Assembly (NCBI RefSeq): GCF_947495825.1
Contig: NZ_CANMAH010000004.1
Span: forward strand, 62,001-126,000
Direction of reading: 5' to 3'
Length of the DNA stretch: 64,000 nucleotides
Origin: an uncultured Psychrobacter sp.
GTDB taxonomy: Bacteria > Pseudomonadota > Gammaproteobacteria > Pseudomonadales > Moraxellaceae
The notes beneath the pieces are model-generated. The model ran no database searches. It worked only from the letters and a program-made list of their open reading frames with translations, and was not told the origin of the DNA. The translations under genes were made by a program, and so were the position numbers. Position 1 is the first letter of the stretch. Each line of letters opens with the position of its first letter. Below, piece by piece: positions 1 to 8,800 of the stretch.

Positions 1-143
1 AAGTCATCAAAGAAGCCGTTGCCCTACTCGCCGCCGAACAGCCTAAATCCATTGCTCACACAGCTCTAGAGCAAGCATTAGTCACGCCCGTTACAGCAAT
101 GGATGAACAAACCAAAACAAGACTGGCAGCGTTACTTCCTTAA
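1..143 (+). CDS. C-terminal end of an unidentified protein (partial, 5' truncated)
   Basis: An open frame enters from the left edge (first full codon at base 3) and stops at TAA 141-143, giving about 46 residues. The visible tail is Ala/Leu-rich, with a stretch AVTPVT-like in character, and ends in LAALLP. A bidirectional hairpin terminator follows within 40 bases, which supports a true gene end. The fragment is too short and has no motif that I recognise, so no function is given. Confidence 0.6.
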   Translation, partial: VIKEAVALLAAEQPKSIAHTALEQALVTPVTAMDEQTKTRLAALLP

Positions 144-181
144 TGGTTGAAATCTTAAATTTATGACGTTTTCGCACACAT

Positions 182-220
182 AAAAGACTATCGAAGCATT
201 TTATGGTCTTTTTTATTTTT
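182..220. terminator. Bidirectional rho-independent terminator
   Basis: AAAAGAC (182-188) pairs with GTCTTTT (206-212) and is followed by a T-rich tract. It lies between the convergent partial gene and the ArsS cluster; on the minus strand the T-run comes from the A-run at 182-185. Confidence 0.7.
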
Positions 221-247
221 GAGAAGTTGATTCAAAGTTTTGTTTTA

Positions 248-892
248 TTAATAACTATTGTCGCTAACATTTACACCGTCCAGCCAGCCCACGGGCAAAT
301 ACTGTAAGTCCTCAGGCTCATCGATATCCGGCAAAGGCGCTAACAAAGCTAGTGACCAGTTTAGATCTTGAATGCGCTGACGGGTAACTGCGGCAACATC
401 GCTCACGCTCCATGTCATGTTTGAAAATAAATGTGCGTTTACTCGTTTAAAGCCAAAAAGCACATAACCGCCATCCGAGGCAGGAATCATTACGCTATTT
501 TGAGTCTCTAATTGCTGAGCAGCGCTATGAATTTTAGTAGCGGTTAAAGCAGGACAATCCGAGCCTATTAATAATATTTTCTCAAATTTCTTAAGCGCGT
601 TTTGACTGGCGGTGAGCATACGTAACCCCAAATCACCCTCTGCTTGCCCTGACCACTGTACTGACCCGGGTAAATTAAGCGTTCGCCAGCATGAATCGTT
701 TGGTGATGGACTCACGCACAGCTCGACGGTTAGACCAGTAGCGACGGCTTGCTCTATGCTGTGTAAAAGCAACTTGCGAGCTATTTGCGCTGCGCCTGTC
801 ATCCCAAGCACCGGTTGCAAGCGCGTTTTTGCCTTACCTTCAGCGGGGAATTTGGCAAAGATAATGATACAGGTTGATGAGTTTTGATTCAT
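248..892 (-). CDS. TIGR04282-type glycosyltransferase (DUF2064, rSAM/selenodomain-associated transferase 1)
   Basis: The protein has 214 residues. The N-terminal motif FAKFPAEGKAKTRL resembles the nucleotide-binding loop of NTP-transferase/GT-A folds, and GSDCPAL (around residue 110) and DGGYVLFG (around 140) are typical of DUF2064 proteins. It is the last gene of a minus-strand cluster with a TIGR04283-type glycosyltransferase, a DUF547 protein and an ArsS-type radical SAM protein, spaced by only 17 bases from the upstream gene. In that context it is expected to transfer a sugar or nucleotidyl group during arsenosugar-like biosynthesis. That role is inferred from known clusters; the substrate is not shown by the sequence. 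Confidence 0.85.
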   Translation of the reverse strand: MNQNSSTCIIIFAKFPAEGKAKTRLQPVLGMTGAAQIARKLLLHSIEQAVATGLTVELCVSPSPNDSCWRTLNLPGSVQWSGQAEGDLGLRMLTASQNALKKFEKILLIGSDCPALTATKIHSAAQQLETQNSVMIPASDGGYVLFGFKRVNAHLFSNMTWSVSDVAAVTRQRIQDLNWSLALLAPLPDIDEPEDLQYLPVGWLDGVNVSDNSY

Positions 893-909
893 GATAAGGA
901 TTTATTCTT

Positions 910-1620
910 TTATCGGTAATAGCGCTGCCAAATGTTATCAGTAGGTACGCCGCGCCAATAATCAAAGCGCAGCTGCCACATCAGTAGTATTGTGCGGCAA
1001 GTGCCATGCTGCTGCCAGCGCCGTGCTGAGGTGATGACTTTAGTTGTTAAACAAGCAGGTTTGCCAATGGTTTTTAGACATTTACTAATCTCAACATCTT
1101 CCATCAACGCTTGATCAGGATAGCCACCAATTTGTTCAAACAAATCTCGTTTAATAAAAATAGCTTGGTCACCCGTGGCGATACCAGTTAGCCGCGAGCG
1201 TAAGTTTATCATTTTGCTGACTAGCTTTAGCATCCAATCAGGACTATCTAGACGTACGTCAAAACGACCCCATTTTTTATCTTGGGTAGCAGTTTTTACA
1301 TCCATAATAGCTTGAGCTGGCAACTTGGTATCTGCATGCAAAAACAGCAGTACATCACCCGTAGCGAGCGCTGCGCCTTTGTTCATTTGCCGTGCACGAC
1401 CTGCTTGTGACTTAACCACTTGCCAGTCGATGTCTGACAGATTATCACGAGTGACATCTGCAATAAGGTTTTGAACCAATTTAAAAGACTCATCATTTGA
1501 GCCACCATCAACCAATAGCACTTGCTGCGGAGGTGGGTTTAGTCCAGTGATGTGCGCAAATAAATGCGGCAGGTTATCTGCCTCATTGAATGTAGGAATG
1601 ATGATAGAAATTGTGAGCAT
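910..1620 (-). CDS. TIGR04283-type arsenosugar-associated glycosyltransferase (GT2 family)
   Basis: The protein has 236 residues. It begins with the GT2 signature ISIIIPTFNEADNLP, followed by LLVDGGSNDES, and has the metal-binding region LFLHADTKLP at about residue 95. GDQAIF and GGYPDQALMEDVEISKC (residues about 150-180) are typical of the rSAM/selenodomain-associated transferase 2 family. No membrane segment is seen, so it is likely cytoplasmic. It sits nine bases downstream of the DUF547 gene and 17 bases upstream of the second glycosyltransferase, consistent with one transcript. The family is known next to radical SAM ArsS proteins; the acceptor is unknown. Confidence 0.87.
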   Translation of the reverse strand: MLTISIIIPTFNEADNLPHLFAHITGLNPPPQQVLLVDGGSNDESFKLVQNLIADVTRDNLSDIDWQVVKSQAGRARQMNKGAALATGDVLLFLHADTKLPAQAIMDVKTATQDKKWGRFDVRLDSPDWMLKLVSKMINLRSRLTGIATGDQAIFIKRDLFEQIGGYPDQALMEDVEISKCLKTIGKPACLTTKVITSARRWQQHGTCRTILLMWQLRFDYWRGVPTDNIWQRYYR

Positions 1621-1629
1621 ACTATCTGG

Positions 1630-2451
1630 CTACTTCTTATTTAGCTTCCAATCATAATCGGTGTAGCTTATCTTAGTCTTGCCGCTTTTTAAATCGGCAG
1701 CTTGAGATTTATTCAGTCCCAAAGATGAACTATAGCGTCCCAAAAACCCTTCTAGATTTTTGGTGCCGCGCCAGCTCGTTTCAAAGTCCTCTTTATACCA
1801 TTTAAATATAGGCGAGACCTCTAAAGTGTTACCTTGTAGGCGGTTGCGACTGCTATCGGCTAAGAATTTACTGGTGACCTGCTCTAATTGTTTATCGAGT
1901 TTACTACCCGTGTAGGCGTCGTTTAATAATGCAGGACAGCCAATGCTTGCACAGTTGACTGCAAAATGTATGCGCGGTTCGTTGTAGCGCCCAGAGCCGC
2001 GAATTAGGTTATGTTCGATATCATCCAGTGAGCGCTTTTTACCCAGTACGTTGACAAAGTCTTGTTTCCAAGGTGAGCCAAATATACCGCCGATATCTTT
2101 GATTGACTTAATATTAGGATATTTAGTTAGCACTAGATCTACGGTGCCAGCATTATAGACATTGATCAAAAACGCCAACTGCTCATCTTTACTCCATCCG
2201 TTAAATTCTGACTGACTAACGTTACTCGTAGCAGCAAGATAACTATCAAGCTTAGCTTTATCCGCTTTCATGCCTGCATAGTTAACTCTCGATGCTTTAC
2301 CACCATTGGTCATAGTCACGTGTTTGCCGAGCAAGCTATCCCAGCTACTATGATTAAAATCTGCATAAGCGGCGCTCGATAGCATAAGAGTAGCGGCAAG
2401 AAGAGCTTTGGTTGTTAATGGGATAGATAAGTGTGCTTTGTTAATAGGCAT
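1630..2451 (-). CDS. DUF547 domain protein with signal peptide
   Basis: The protein has 273 residues. The first ~30 residues form a Sec signal peptide (basic start, then a hydrophobic run ending in SSAAYA), so export to the periplasm is expected. The mature part carries DUF547 hallmarks: FLINVYNAGTVDLVL (about 90-105), RIHFAVNCASIGCPAL (about 160-175, with two conserved cysteines), and SPIFKWYKEDF (about 215). DUF547 has no established biochemical role; some members have been compared with papain/transglutaminase-like folds. It lies between the ArsS gene (74 bases upstream) and two glycosyltransferases, an arrangement recurring in rSAM/selenodomain clusters. Confidence 0.88.
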   Translation of the reverse strand: MPINKAHLSIPLTTKALLAATLMLSSAAYADFNHSSWDSLLGKHVTMTNGGKASRVNYAGMKADKAKLDSYLAATSNVSQSEFNGWSKDEQLAFLINVYNAGTVDLVLTKYPNIKSIKDIGGIFGSPWKQDFVNVLGKKRSLDDIEHNLIRGSGRYNEPRIHFAVNCASIGCPALLNDAYTGSKLDKQLEQVTSKFLADSSRNRLQGNTLEVSPIFKWYKEDFETSWRGTKNLEGFLGRYSSSLGLNKSQAADLKSGKTKISYTDYDWKLNKK

Positions 2452-2524
2452 AAGGAAAGCTCCATTAGTATTAAAAGTAGCTGATAGTGATATTAGTGTT
2501 AAAAAACAGTGCCTAGAACCATTT

Positions 2525-3502
2525 CTAAACCACTTTCATCCCGTCTTCTTCTAAGGCGCCGCCGCAGCTACTGCCCTGTCCGGCCGTGCAGCCGTAACAA
2601 TGGTCAGCGATAGCAATGTCATCGCCCTCAAGATTTTGCGTCAATAAGTCTTTTAGATATCGGCGCGATTTATTCGGCACCGGTATCTGTAGCTGCTGAT
2701 TAAAATCACAATCAAACAATTCGCCCAGCCAATTGACACTGATGGTCGAGCGGCACATGACGTCTTTGAGATTGTGCGCATCGTAGTTGTCTTTGAGCAG
2801 CGTCATATAAGGATAAAACTCGTTTTTAGCAAGCAGTACTGCCCCAAAGCGCTGAATGGGCATGTTAGTCAGAGCAAATAGCTGATTAAACTCAATATCA
2901 AAGTGTTCTTTGAGCTCACGCTTATAGTCCGCCTCTAGCATCTGCTGATTGGGCGGCAGGGTCGCGCCTTGCGGGTTATAAACCAAGTTCAAAATCAAGC
3001 CTGTATTTGCTCTTCCATAACCCAAAGCGTTGAGCTTATACAGCCCTAAAATACTGTCGTCAAATGCGCCTTTGCCGCGCTGTTTATCGACGTTTTCAAG
3101 CGAATAACACGGCAGTGAGGCGACCACTTCGACCTCGTTATCTGCTAAAAACTGCGCCATGTCTTCATAGCCTTCTTCCATCAAGATCGTCAAGTTACAA
3201 CGATCAATGACTTTAACGCCAAGCTTACGCGCTTCTTTTACCAAGTATTTAAAATCCTCGTGCATCTCAGGCGCGCCGCCGGTCAAATCAAGTGTATCGA
3301 TATTTTGCGCTTGCAGCACTTGCGGAATGAGCTCAACCAACTCACGCGACATCATCTCGGTACGGTATGGACTGGCTGCGACATGACAATGCACACAAGA
3401 CATATTACACAGATAGCCCATATTGATTTGTAGGACGTTAAGGCTGCGTCTTTTGATAGCAGGAAAATCCGTCGCTTCGAGTAATTCAATAGTAGATTTC
3501 AT
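2525..3502 (-). CDS. arsS: Radical SAM protein of the ArsS (arsenosugar biosynthesis) / DUF3641 family
   Basis: The protein has 325 residues. The radical SAM 4Fe-4S motif is CNMSCVHC, Cys32-Cys36-Cys39, followed by the glycine motif LDLTGGAPEMH. The C-terminal DUF3641 part contains NWLGELFDCDFNQQL and ends with the cysteine motif CYGCTAGQGSSCGGAL; all positions here are standard codons. ArsS-type enzymes act after ArsM methylation to attach a deoxyadenosyl group to dimethylarsenite, from which sugars are built. This is the first gene of the minus-strand cluster, and the two glycosyltransferases downstream support the assignment. No arsM is visible in the window, so arsenic as the substrate remains inferred. 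Confidence 0.88.
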   Translation of the reverse strand: MKSTIELLEATDFPAIKRRSLNVLQINMGYLCNMSCVHCHVAASPYRTEMMSRELVELIPQVLQAQNIDTLDLTGGAPEMHEDFKYLVKEARKLGVKVIDRCNLTILMEEGYEDMAQFLADNEVEVVASLPCYSLENVDKQRGKGAFDDSILGLYKLNALGYGRANTGLILNLVYNPQGATLPPNQQMLEADYKRELKEHFDIEFNQLFALTNMPIQRFGAVLLAKNEFYPYMTLLKDNYDAHNLKDVMCRSTISVNWLGELFDCDFNQQLQIPVPNKSRRYLKDLLTQNLEGDDIAIADHCYGCTAGQGSSCGGALEEDGMKVV

Positions 3503-3852
3503 AGTGGTATAGAATCCATTTGGCAGCTTTTTACGATAAAAAATCGTACTAAAACTTTGATGTATACACTATCATTGTTAGCATAGCGTCATTATAAGTT
3601 TATGGGCAAAATAAAGAATACTTCATAAATCATACCTTATTTTTTCTTAAGCATTATCATTAATATTAGGTATTTAGCTGGTTATTCCATATCAGCACGA
3701 ACACTCACTCTAGGCGCTACAGGCTCACACAGGATAGAAAAGCAACAAATCGCCAAAGGATATTGACCGCATTTGTCATTATAGTTAGATTGGTTATATT
3801 TGACGTCTATGGCAGATCATACGGTACGTTCGTCATTATTAAGGAAAATACA
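3503..3852. other. Divergent intergenic region, arsS cluster / amidohydrolase
   Basis: About 350 bases separate the two divergently transcribed genes. It is AT-rich and must hold both promoters, but I could not pick a convincing -35/-10 pair. No RNA gene or repeat was recognised. Confidence 0.4.
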
Positions 3853-5631
3853 ATGAATACAAATCTATTTATAAGGCCGACCTTATTAGGCATTGGCCTA
3901 CTGGGCATGATTGGCTGTGCAGTCACCCCAGGGACAATCAATTCAAGCAGCAATTCGGCGGCAACCCAGCCCGCCTCACAAACAGCGACCAGTCAAGCAA
4001 CCATTTATTACAACGGCAATATCATTACCATGGAGGGTGACAAGCCGCAACTGGCGCAAGCATTGGTCACCCAAAACGGTAAGATTGCTTATGTCGGTAG
4101 CTTAACACAAGCGCAAGACAACTATAAAAACGCCGCGACTGTCGATTTGCAACATCAGACGCTGCTGCCAGGATTTATCGATCCACACAGCCATTTTGGC
4201 TTGGTGTCCAACACTATGGGACAAGTGGATCTGAGCGCGCCGCCGATTGGCAAGGTCGACAGCATCGATAAAATGCTGCAAGCGTTAAAGGCTTATAAAA
4301 AAGACAATAACATCGCTGATGGCGAGTGGATATTTGGCTGGGGTTATGATGAGACGCAGCTCACCGAAGATCGCCATCCGACCAAAGAAGAGATTGATAG
4401 CGTTTTGCCAAACAATCCAGTGTATTTACAGCATACCAGCGGTCATATGGGGGTTGCCAACTCCAGTGCGCTGGCTGCTATGGACATTACTGCCGATAGC
4501 CGGTCACCTGAAGGTGGTAATATTGCCCGAGTCAAAGGCTCAAACGAGCCAAATGGTCTGCTACAAGAGACGGCGATGTATCCGCTTATGTATCAATTGC
4601 TCAAGACGCTTGAGCCCAAGCAAGCGCAGTTTTTTGATCAAACTCAAGACTACTACGCCAAGTACGGCGTGACCACAGCGCAAGACGGCTCTACCACCCG
4701 TGATGCTATTCAGTTTTTTCAAAAACAAGCCGATGACGGCAAGCTTAAAATCGACTTGGTCTCCTTGGCAGGGGTTAGTGATTTGGACGAAAACTTAGCC
4801 GATAAAGACTTTAAATGGCAAACCTATCAAAACGGTTTTAAGGTACAAGGCACCAAAATCATCGCCGACGGCTCCCCGCAAGGCAAGACCGCTTACTTTA
4901 CTCAGCCCTATCTGACGCCTGTACCAGACTGCGAGAGCGACTGCCGCGGCTTGCCGAGTATCAGCCAAGATAAGATGAACGAGATGTTTGTCAAAGCCTA
5001 TAAAAATGACAATCAGTTATTTATTCATAATAATGGCGACGCGGCCACTGATATGATCATCAAAGCGCACGAATATGCGGTCAAACAAACGGGACAAGCC
5101 GCTGATAAAGACCGCCGTATCGTGCCGATTCATACGCAGTTTGCGCGACCAGACCAGCTAGCGGCGTTTAAAAAGTACAATATGGTGCCGTCATTTTTTA
5201 CCAACCATGCTTACTTTTGGGGCGATGTCCATATCAAAAACTTGGGCGAAAAACGCGCCAACTCTCTAAGCCCTCTTGCCACAGTTGATAAAATGGGCAT
5301 CCCTTATACCAATCACTCTGACGACACTGTCACGCCAGTCGATCCACTGTTTTCTGTTTGGACAGCGGTCAATCGCACCTCACGCACAGGTCAAGTCATC
5401 GGTGCTGATGAACGCGTAACCCCCTATCAAGCCCTAAAAGCCATCACCAGTAATGCAGCGTATCAATATTTTGAAGAAGATACCAAAGGCACGCTAGATC
5501 CTGGTAAACTCGCGGATTTGGTAATCTTAGATGGTAACCCTCTGACGGTTCCAGCAGATAAGATTCGCGATATTCATGTGCTAAAAACCATCAAAGAAGG
5601 CAACACTATTTATCAGCGTCCAGTACAATAG
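3853..5631 (+). CDS. Lipoprotein amidohydrolase (YtcJ-like, Amidohydro_3)
   Basis: The protein has 592 residues from ATG 3853, which has AAGGA eight bases upstream; an open frame reaches back to 3763 but lacks a ribosome site. The N-terminus is a lipoprotein signal with lipobox GMIGC (Cys at about residue 22), so the enzyme is probably membrane-anchored on the periplasmic side. Metal-dependent hydrolase features are LPGFIDPHSH (about 105-113), HTSGHMGVANSSAL (about 197-210), IIADGSPQGK and the C-terminal GTLDPGKLADLVILD. YtcJ-type enzymes hydrolyse amide or related bonds of uncertain natural substrates. It is a single gene with its own promoter. Confidence 0.88.
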   Translation: MNTNLFIRPTLLGIGLLGMIGCAVTPGTINSSSNSAATQPASQTATSQATIYYNGNIITMEGDKPQLAQALVTQNGKIAYVGSLTQAQDNYKNAATVDLQHQTLLPGFIDPHSHFGLVSNTMGQVDLSAPPIGKVDSIDKMLQALKAYKKDNNIADGEWIFGWGYDETQLTEDRHPTKEEIDSVLPNNPVYLQHTSGHMGVANSSALAAMDITADSRSPEGGNIARVKGSNEPNGLLQETAMYPLMYQLLKTLEPKQAQFFDQTQDYYAKYGVTTAQDGSTTRDAIQFFQKQADDGKLKIDLVSLAGVSDLDENLADKDFKWQTYQNGFKVQGTKIIADGSPQGKTAYFTQPYLTPVPDCESDCRGLPSISQDKMNEMFVKAYKNDNQLFIHNNGDAATDMIIKAHEYAVKQTGQAADKDRRIVPIHTQFARPDQLAAFKKYNMVPSFFTNHAYFWGDVHIKNLGEKRANSLSPLATVDKMGIPYTNHSDDTVTPVDPLFSVWTAVNRTSRTGQVIGADERVTPYQALKAITSNAAYQYFEEDTKGTLDPGKLADLVILDGNPLTVPADKIRDIHVLKTIKEGNTIYQRPVQ

Positions 5632-5744
5632 CGGATAACAGCCATATCGCCAATCTAAAAGATAAGACAACTTATATCGCGCTGTGTACAATCCGTATTA
5701 TAAAATAACGCGCCCAGTATTTGACCGACTTACAGGAACTTTTT

Positions 5745-6695
5745 ATGAGTAGCAACACCGATAGCAGTAATGAGCATATTTTATCTTCCGATAATATTCA
5801 CTATTTGCATCATCGATTTTTTGAGCCAAGTGATAACGATACTGCCATACAAGCCACTTTGCTCATCGTACACGGCATGGCAGAGCATAGCGGTCGTTAT
5901 GTAGATTTCGCGCAGTTTTTAGCCGATCACGGCATCGCAGTTGCTACCTATGATCAGCTCGGTCATGGGCGTACGATTAAATCATCAGATGAGTTAGGTT
6001 TTTTTGGTAATGAGCATCCAGCACAGTCATTATTAAAAGATGTTATTGTTATGGCGAATACGTTAAAAGAGCGCCACCCTGACGTACCGCATTTTATTAT
6101 GGGTCATTCTATGGGCTCATTTATAGTGCGTGTCGTGCTCAAGCATCACGCGCAAGACTTTAGAGGTGCCATTCTTATGGGGACTGCTGATGCTAACCCA
6201 TTAGTAAAAGTACTGCTTCCGTTAAATGCTATCCTTGCCAAAACAGCTCCCAAAAAACCAAATACTGTATTTGCTGAAATCATGAATAAGGTGCTTAATG
6301 CCAAGCTTAAAGAACGCCTCTCTCCTTCTCCCTTTGCTTGGTTAAGTGAAAATACCGATAATATCGCAGCATATGAGGCTGATCCACTAACTGGCTTTGA
6401 TTTCACCAACAATGGCTTTATGACCCTATTCACATTGATGAAAGCTGGATTACATCAACGCTGGGCGTCCACCATCAACAAGAGCTTTCCGATGTTATTT
6501 GTCAGTGGCGAGAACGATCCCATTGGTAATATGGGACGCGGAGTTCGCAACATCACCAAAAACTTACACAAGCAAGGTTTTAGTAATACCGATGCGCGTT
6601 TATACCCTAACATGCGTCATGAGCCGTTACATGAGCAAGATCATAGTGTGGTCTATCATGATATTTTAAACTGGATACGACATTTAAGTGCGTAA
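5745..6695 (+). CDS. Alpha/beta hydrolase (monoacylglycerol lipase-like)
   Basis: The protein has 316 residues from ATG 5745, chosen because CAGGAA lies seven bases upstream; an in-frame TTG at 5721 is less likely. The alpha/beta hydrolase features are VHGMAEHSGRY (oxyanion-hole region, about 40-50), the nucleophile elbow GHSMGS (about 127), the acid region SGENDPIGN and the His region MRHEPLHE near the C-terminus. Together these match the monoglyceride lipase/lysophospholipase group (Hydrolase_4). No signal peptide is visible, so it is probably cytoplasmic. It follows the amidohydrolase by 113 bases and precedes dapD. Confidence 0.87.
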   Translation: MSSNTDSSNEHILSSDNIHYLHHRFFEPSDNDTAIQATLLIVHGMAEHSGRYVDFAQFLADHGIAVATYDQLGHGRTIKSSDELGFFGNEHPAQSLLKDVIVMANTLKERHPDVPHFIMGHSMGSFIVRVVLKHHAQDFRGAILMGTADANPLVKVLLPLNAILAKTAPKKPNTVFAEIMNKVLNAKLKERLSPSPFAWLSENTDNIAAYEADPLTGFDFTNNGFMTLFTLMKAGLHQRWASTINKSFPMLFVSGENDPIGNMGRGVRNITKNLHKQGFSNTDARLYPNMRHEPLHEQDHSVVYHDILNWIRHLSA

Positions 6696-6819
6696 TGGAC
6701 GCTGAGTTGGTTTGCTAAAACTCGCTAAATTAGCGACAATACGGCAAGTATGTTTTTTATCTAAGTTAACGTCCTTATTTCTTATAAGCTCTCCCTTTTA
6801 TTAATTTTAGGAACTCTTT

Positions 6820-7641
6820 ATGTCATTACAACAAACCATCGAACAAGCCTTTGAAAACCGTAACGAGTATAGCCCAAGTACGATGCCACAAGACGTACGC
6901 ACAGCCATCGAGCAAGTGCTAGAGCAACTCGACAACGGTAGCCTGCGCGTCGCTGAAAAAAAGGATGGCGAATGGGTCGTCAATCAATGGGCCAAAAAAG
7001 CAGTTTTACTATCGTTCCGTCTAAACGACAACTACGCGATGCCAGCAGGCAAGCATGTGCAGTTCTATGACAAAGTACCGACTAAGTTTGCTGATTGGAC
7101 CGAAGCGCAATTTAAAGAAGCTGGCGTACGTGTCGTACCGCCTGCTATCGCTCGTAAAGGCTCTTACATCGCAGCAGGTGCAGTATTAATGCCATCGTAC
7201 GTTAATATTGGTGCTTATGTCGATCAAGGTGCGATGGTAGATACATGGGCGACGGTTGGCTCGTGTGCCCAAATCGGTAAAAACGTGCATCTATCAGGTG
7301 GCGTGGGTATCGGCGGCGTACTAGAGCCACTACAAGCCAACCCTACTATCATTGAAGACAATTGCTTCATCGGTGCGCGCTCTGAGATCGTTGAAGGCGT
7401 CATCGTCGAAGAAGGCGCAGTCATCTCTATGGGTGTTTATATCGGTCAGTCTACGCGTATTTATGACCGCGAAACAGGTGAGATTCATCGTGGCCGCGTA
7501 CCAGCAGGCTCAGTTGTCGTACCAGGTAGCCTGCCATCAGAAGATGGCACACATAGCTTATATGCTGCTATTATTGTCAAAAAAGTGGATGCACAAACGC
7601 GTGCTAAAACTTCAGTGAACGAGCTGTTACGCTTAGCATAA
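6820..7641 (+). CDS. dapD: 2,3,4,5-tetrahydropyridine-2,6-dicarboxylate N-succinyltransferase
   Basis: The protein has 273 residues, the usual length. It catalyses succinyl-CoA-dependent acylation of tetrahydrodipicolinate in the succinylase branch of lysine/diaminopimelate synthesis. The N-terminal domain (FADWTEAQF, about 90) leads into a left-handed parallel beta-helix of hexapeptide repeats, including [20 protein letters not shown] and [14 protein letters not shown]. The start has AGGAACTCTTT upstream of ATG 6820. A strong terminator follows directly. It is monocistronic here. Confidence 0.97.
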   Translation: MSLQQTIEQAFENRNEYSPSTMPQDVRTAIEQVLEQLDNGSLRVAEKKDGEWVVNQWAKKAVLLSFRLNDNYAMPAGKHVQFYDKVPTKFADWTEAQFKEAGVRVVPPAIARKGSYIAAGAVLMPSYVNIGAYVDQGAMVDTWATVGSCAQIGKNVHLSGGVGIGGVLEPLQANPTIIEDNCFIGARSEIVEGVIVEEGAVISMGVYIGQSTRIYDRETGEIHRGRVPAGSVVVPGSLPSEDGTHSLYAAIIVKKVDAQTRAKTSVNELLRLA

Positions 7642-7689
7642 GCGCTTTTATAAGCGCTTATAAACGTATATAGCTAAAACGAACATTGA

Positions 7690-7721
7690 GATGCTGGAGA
7701 TAAGCTTCAGCATCTTTTTTT
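7690..7721 (+). terminator. Rho-independent terminator after dapD
   Basis: Ten-base stem GATGCTGGAG / CTTCAGCATC (one G-U pair) with a five-base loop and a run of seven T. Confidence 0.93.
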
Positions 7722-7969
7722 GCAGCTTAATAAGCTATCTTACGTTATAATTCGACATTGCATTGATTGTCCTATCTAATAAGCAATACCCAAATTATAC
7801 ACATCTCTTGTCAAGTCCTTAAGCTTGCCAGCTATTGTGTGTCTTATTTTTATATTGTCTGATAACCATGCGGTAACAGCCTTTTTAATTTAGCCTGTTT
7901 CTTATTTTTAGTTTGTGTATTTAAGACACTTAGCCACGGTATCGACACCTTATTCTGTTTGTAAATACT

Positions 7970-8701
7970 ATGAATGAGCCTTCTCTAAGAAACACTTATA
8001 TTCCCGTCACAGACCCGACCGCGGGCCTGCGTTTGACTGAAATCTTTTATTCCTTGCAAGGTGAAGCCGTCACCTCAGGCTTGCCGACGATATTTGTACG
8101 CCTGACCGGCTGTCCGCTACGCTGCGTCTATTGTGACACTGAATATGCTTTTAGTGGCGGTGAGCGTCAAGCGCTTGATACCATTATAACCACGATTAAA
8201 AGTTATCCTTGCAAACGCATTTGCCTTACTGGTGGCGAGCCTTTAGCACAGCCGAATGCCATTGAGCTGATTAAACGCTTATTAGCTGACGACTATGAAA
8301 TCTCTCTTGAAACAGCGGGTGCGCTCACGGTAGAAAACGTACCGCTAGCGGTCAGCAAAGTCATGGATCTTAAAACGCCAAGCTCAGGTGAAGTTGATAA
8401 AAACCTATGGTCAAATCTTGACCATTTAACCGAGCATGATCAGATTAAATTTGTCATTATGAACCGCACCGATTACGATTGGGCGAAGGCAAAACTGTTT
8501 GAGCATCAGCTTGATAAAGTGGTTGGTACCGTTTGGTTTTCACCCATGTTCAATGTAGCAGATGATATTGACGAAGCGTTTAGCCCTGATGTACCGGTAC
8601 TTGCTCGCGAGTTGGCAGAATGGATGCTCGCTGATGCATTACCTGTGCGCTTTCAATTGCAGTTACATAAGATCATTTGGGCGGATGCCAAAGGTAAATA
8701 A
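7970..8701 (+). CDS. queE: 7-carboxy-7-deazaguanine synthase
   Basis: The protein has 243 residues. QueE is a radical SAM enzyme converting 6-carboxytetrahydropterin to 7-carboxy-7-deazaguanine in queuosine synthesis. Typical features are FYSLQGE near residue 27, the cluster motif CPLRCVYCDTEYAF (CX3CX2C, about 47-60), the glycine motif LTGGEPLAQ (about 85) and DLKTPSSGE (about 134). The C-terminal VRFQLQLHKIIW is also characteristic. No other que gene is adjacent. The 250-base leader was checked for a preQ1-I riboswitch pattern and none was seen. Confidence 0.95.
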   Translation: MNEPSLRNTYIPVTDPTAGLRLTEIFYSLQGEAVTSGLPTIFVRLTGCPLRCVYCDTEYAFSGGERQALDTIITTIKSYPCKRICLTGGEPLAQPNAIELIKRLLADDYEISLETAGALTVENVPLAVSKVMDLKTPSSGEVDKNLWSNLDHLTEHDQIKFVIMNRTDYDWAKAKLFEHQLDKVVGTVWFSPMFNVADDIDEAFSPDVPVLARELAEWMLADALPVRFQLQLHKIIWADAKGK

Positions 8702-8800
8702 CTTATAATTAAAGCCTGTTAACCGATTTGTCTTAGTAAGACCGTAGTAATCAACTCTCACACTTAAAAGTATATAACAGCCAACTGTAAGGACACAGGG

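Noticed and set aside
2525..2600. Selenocysteine in the ArsS C-terminal motif
   Set aside because: Relatives of this domain can use selenocysteine, but here every position of the motif is an ordinary Cys codon.
7722..7969. preQ1 riboswitch before queE
   Set aside because: No preQ1-I loop/tail pattern could be found in the leader.
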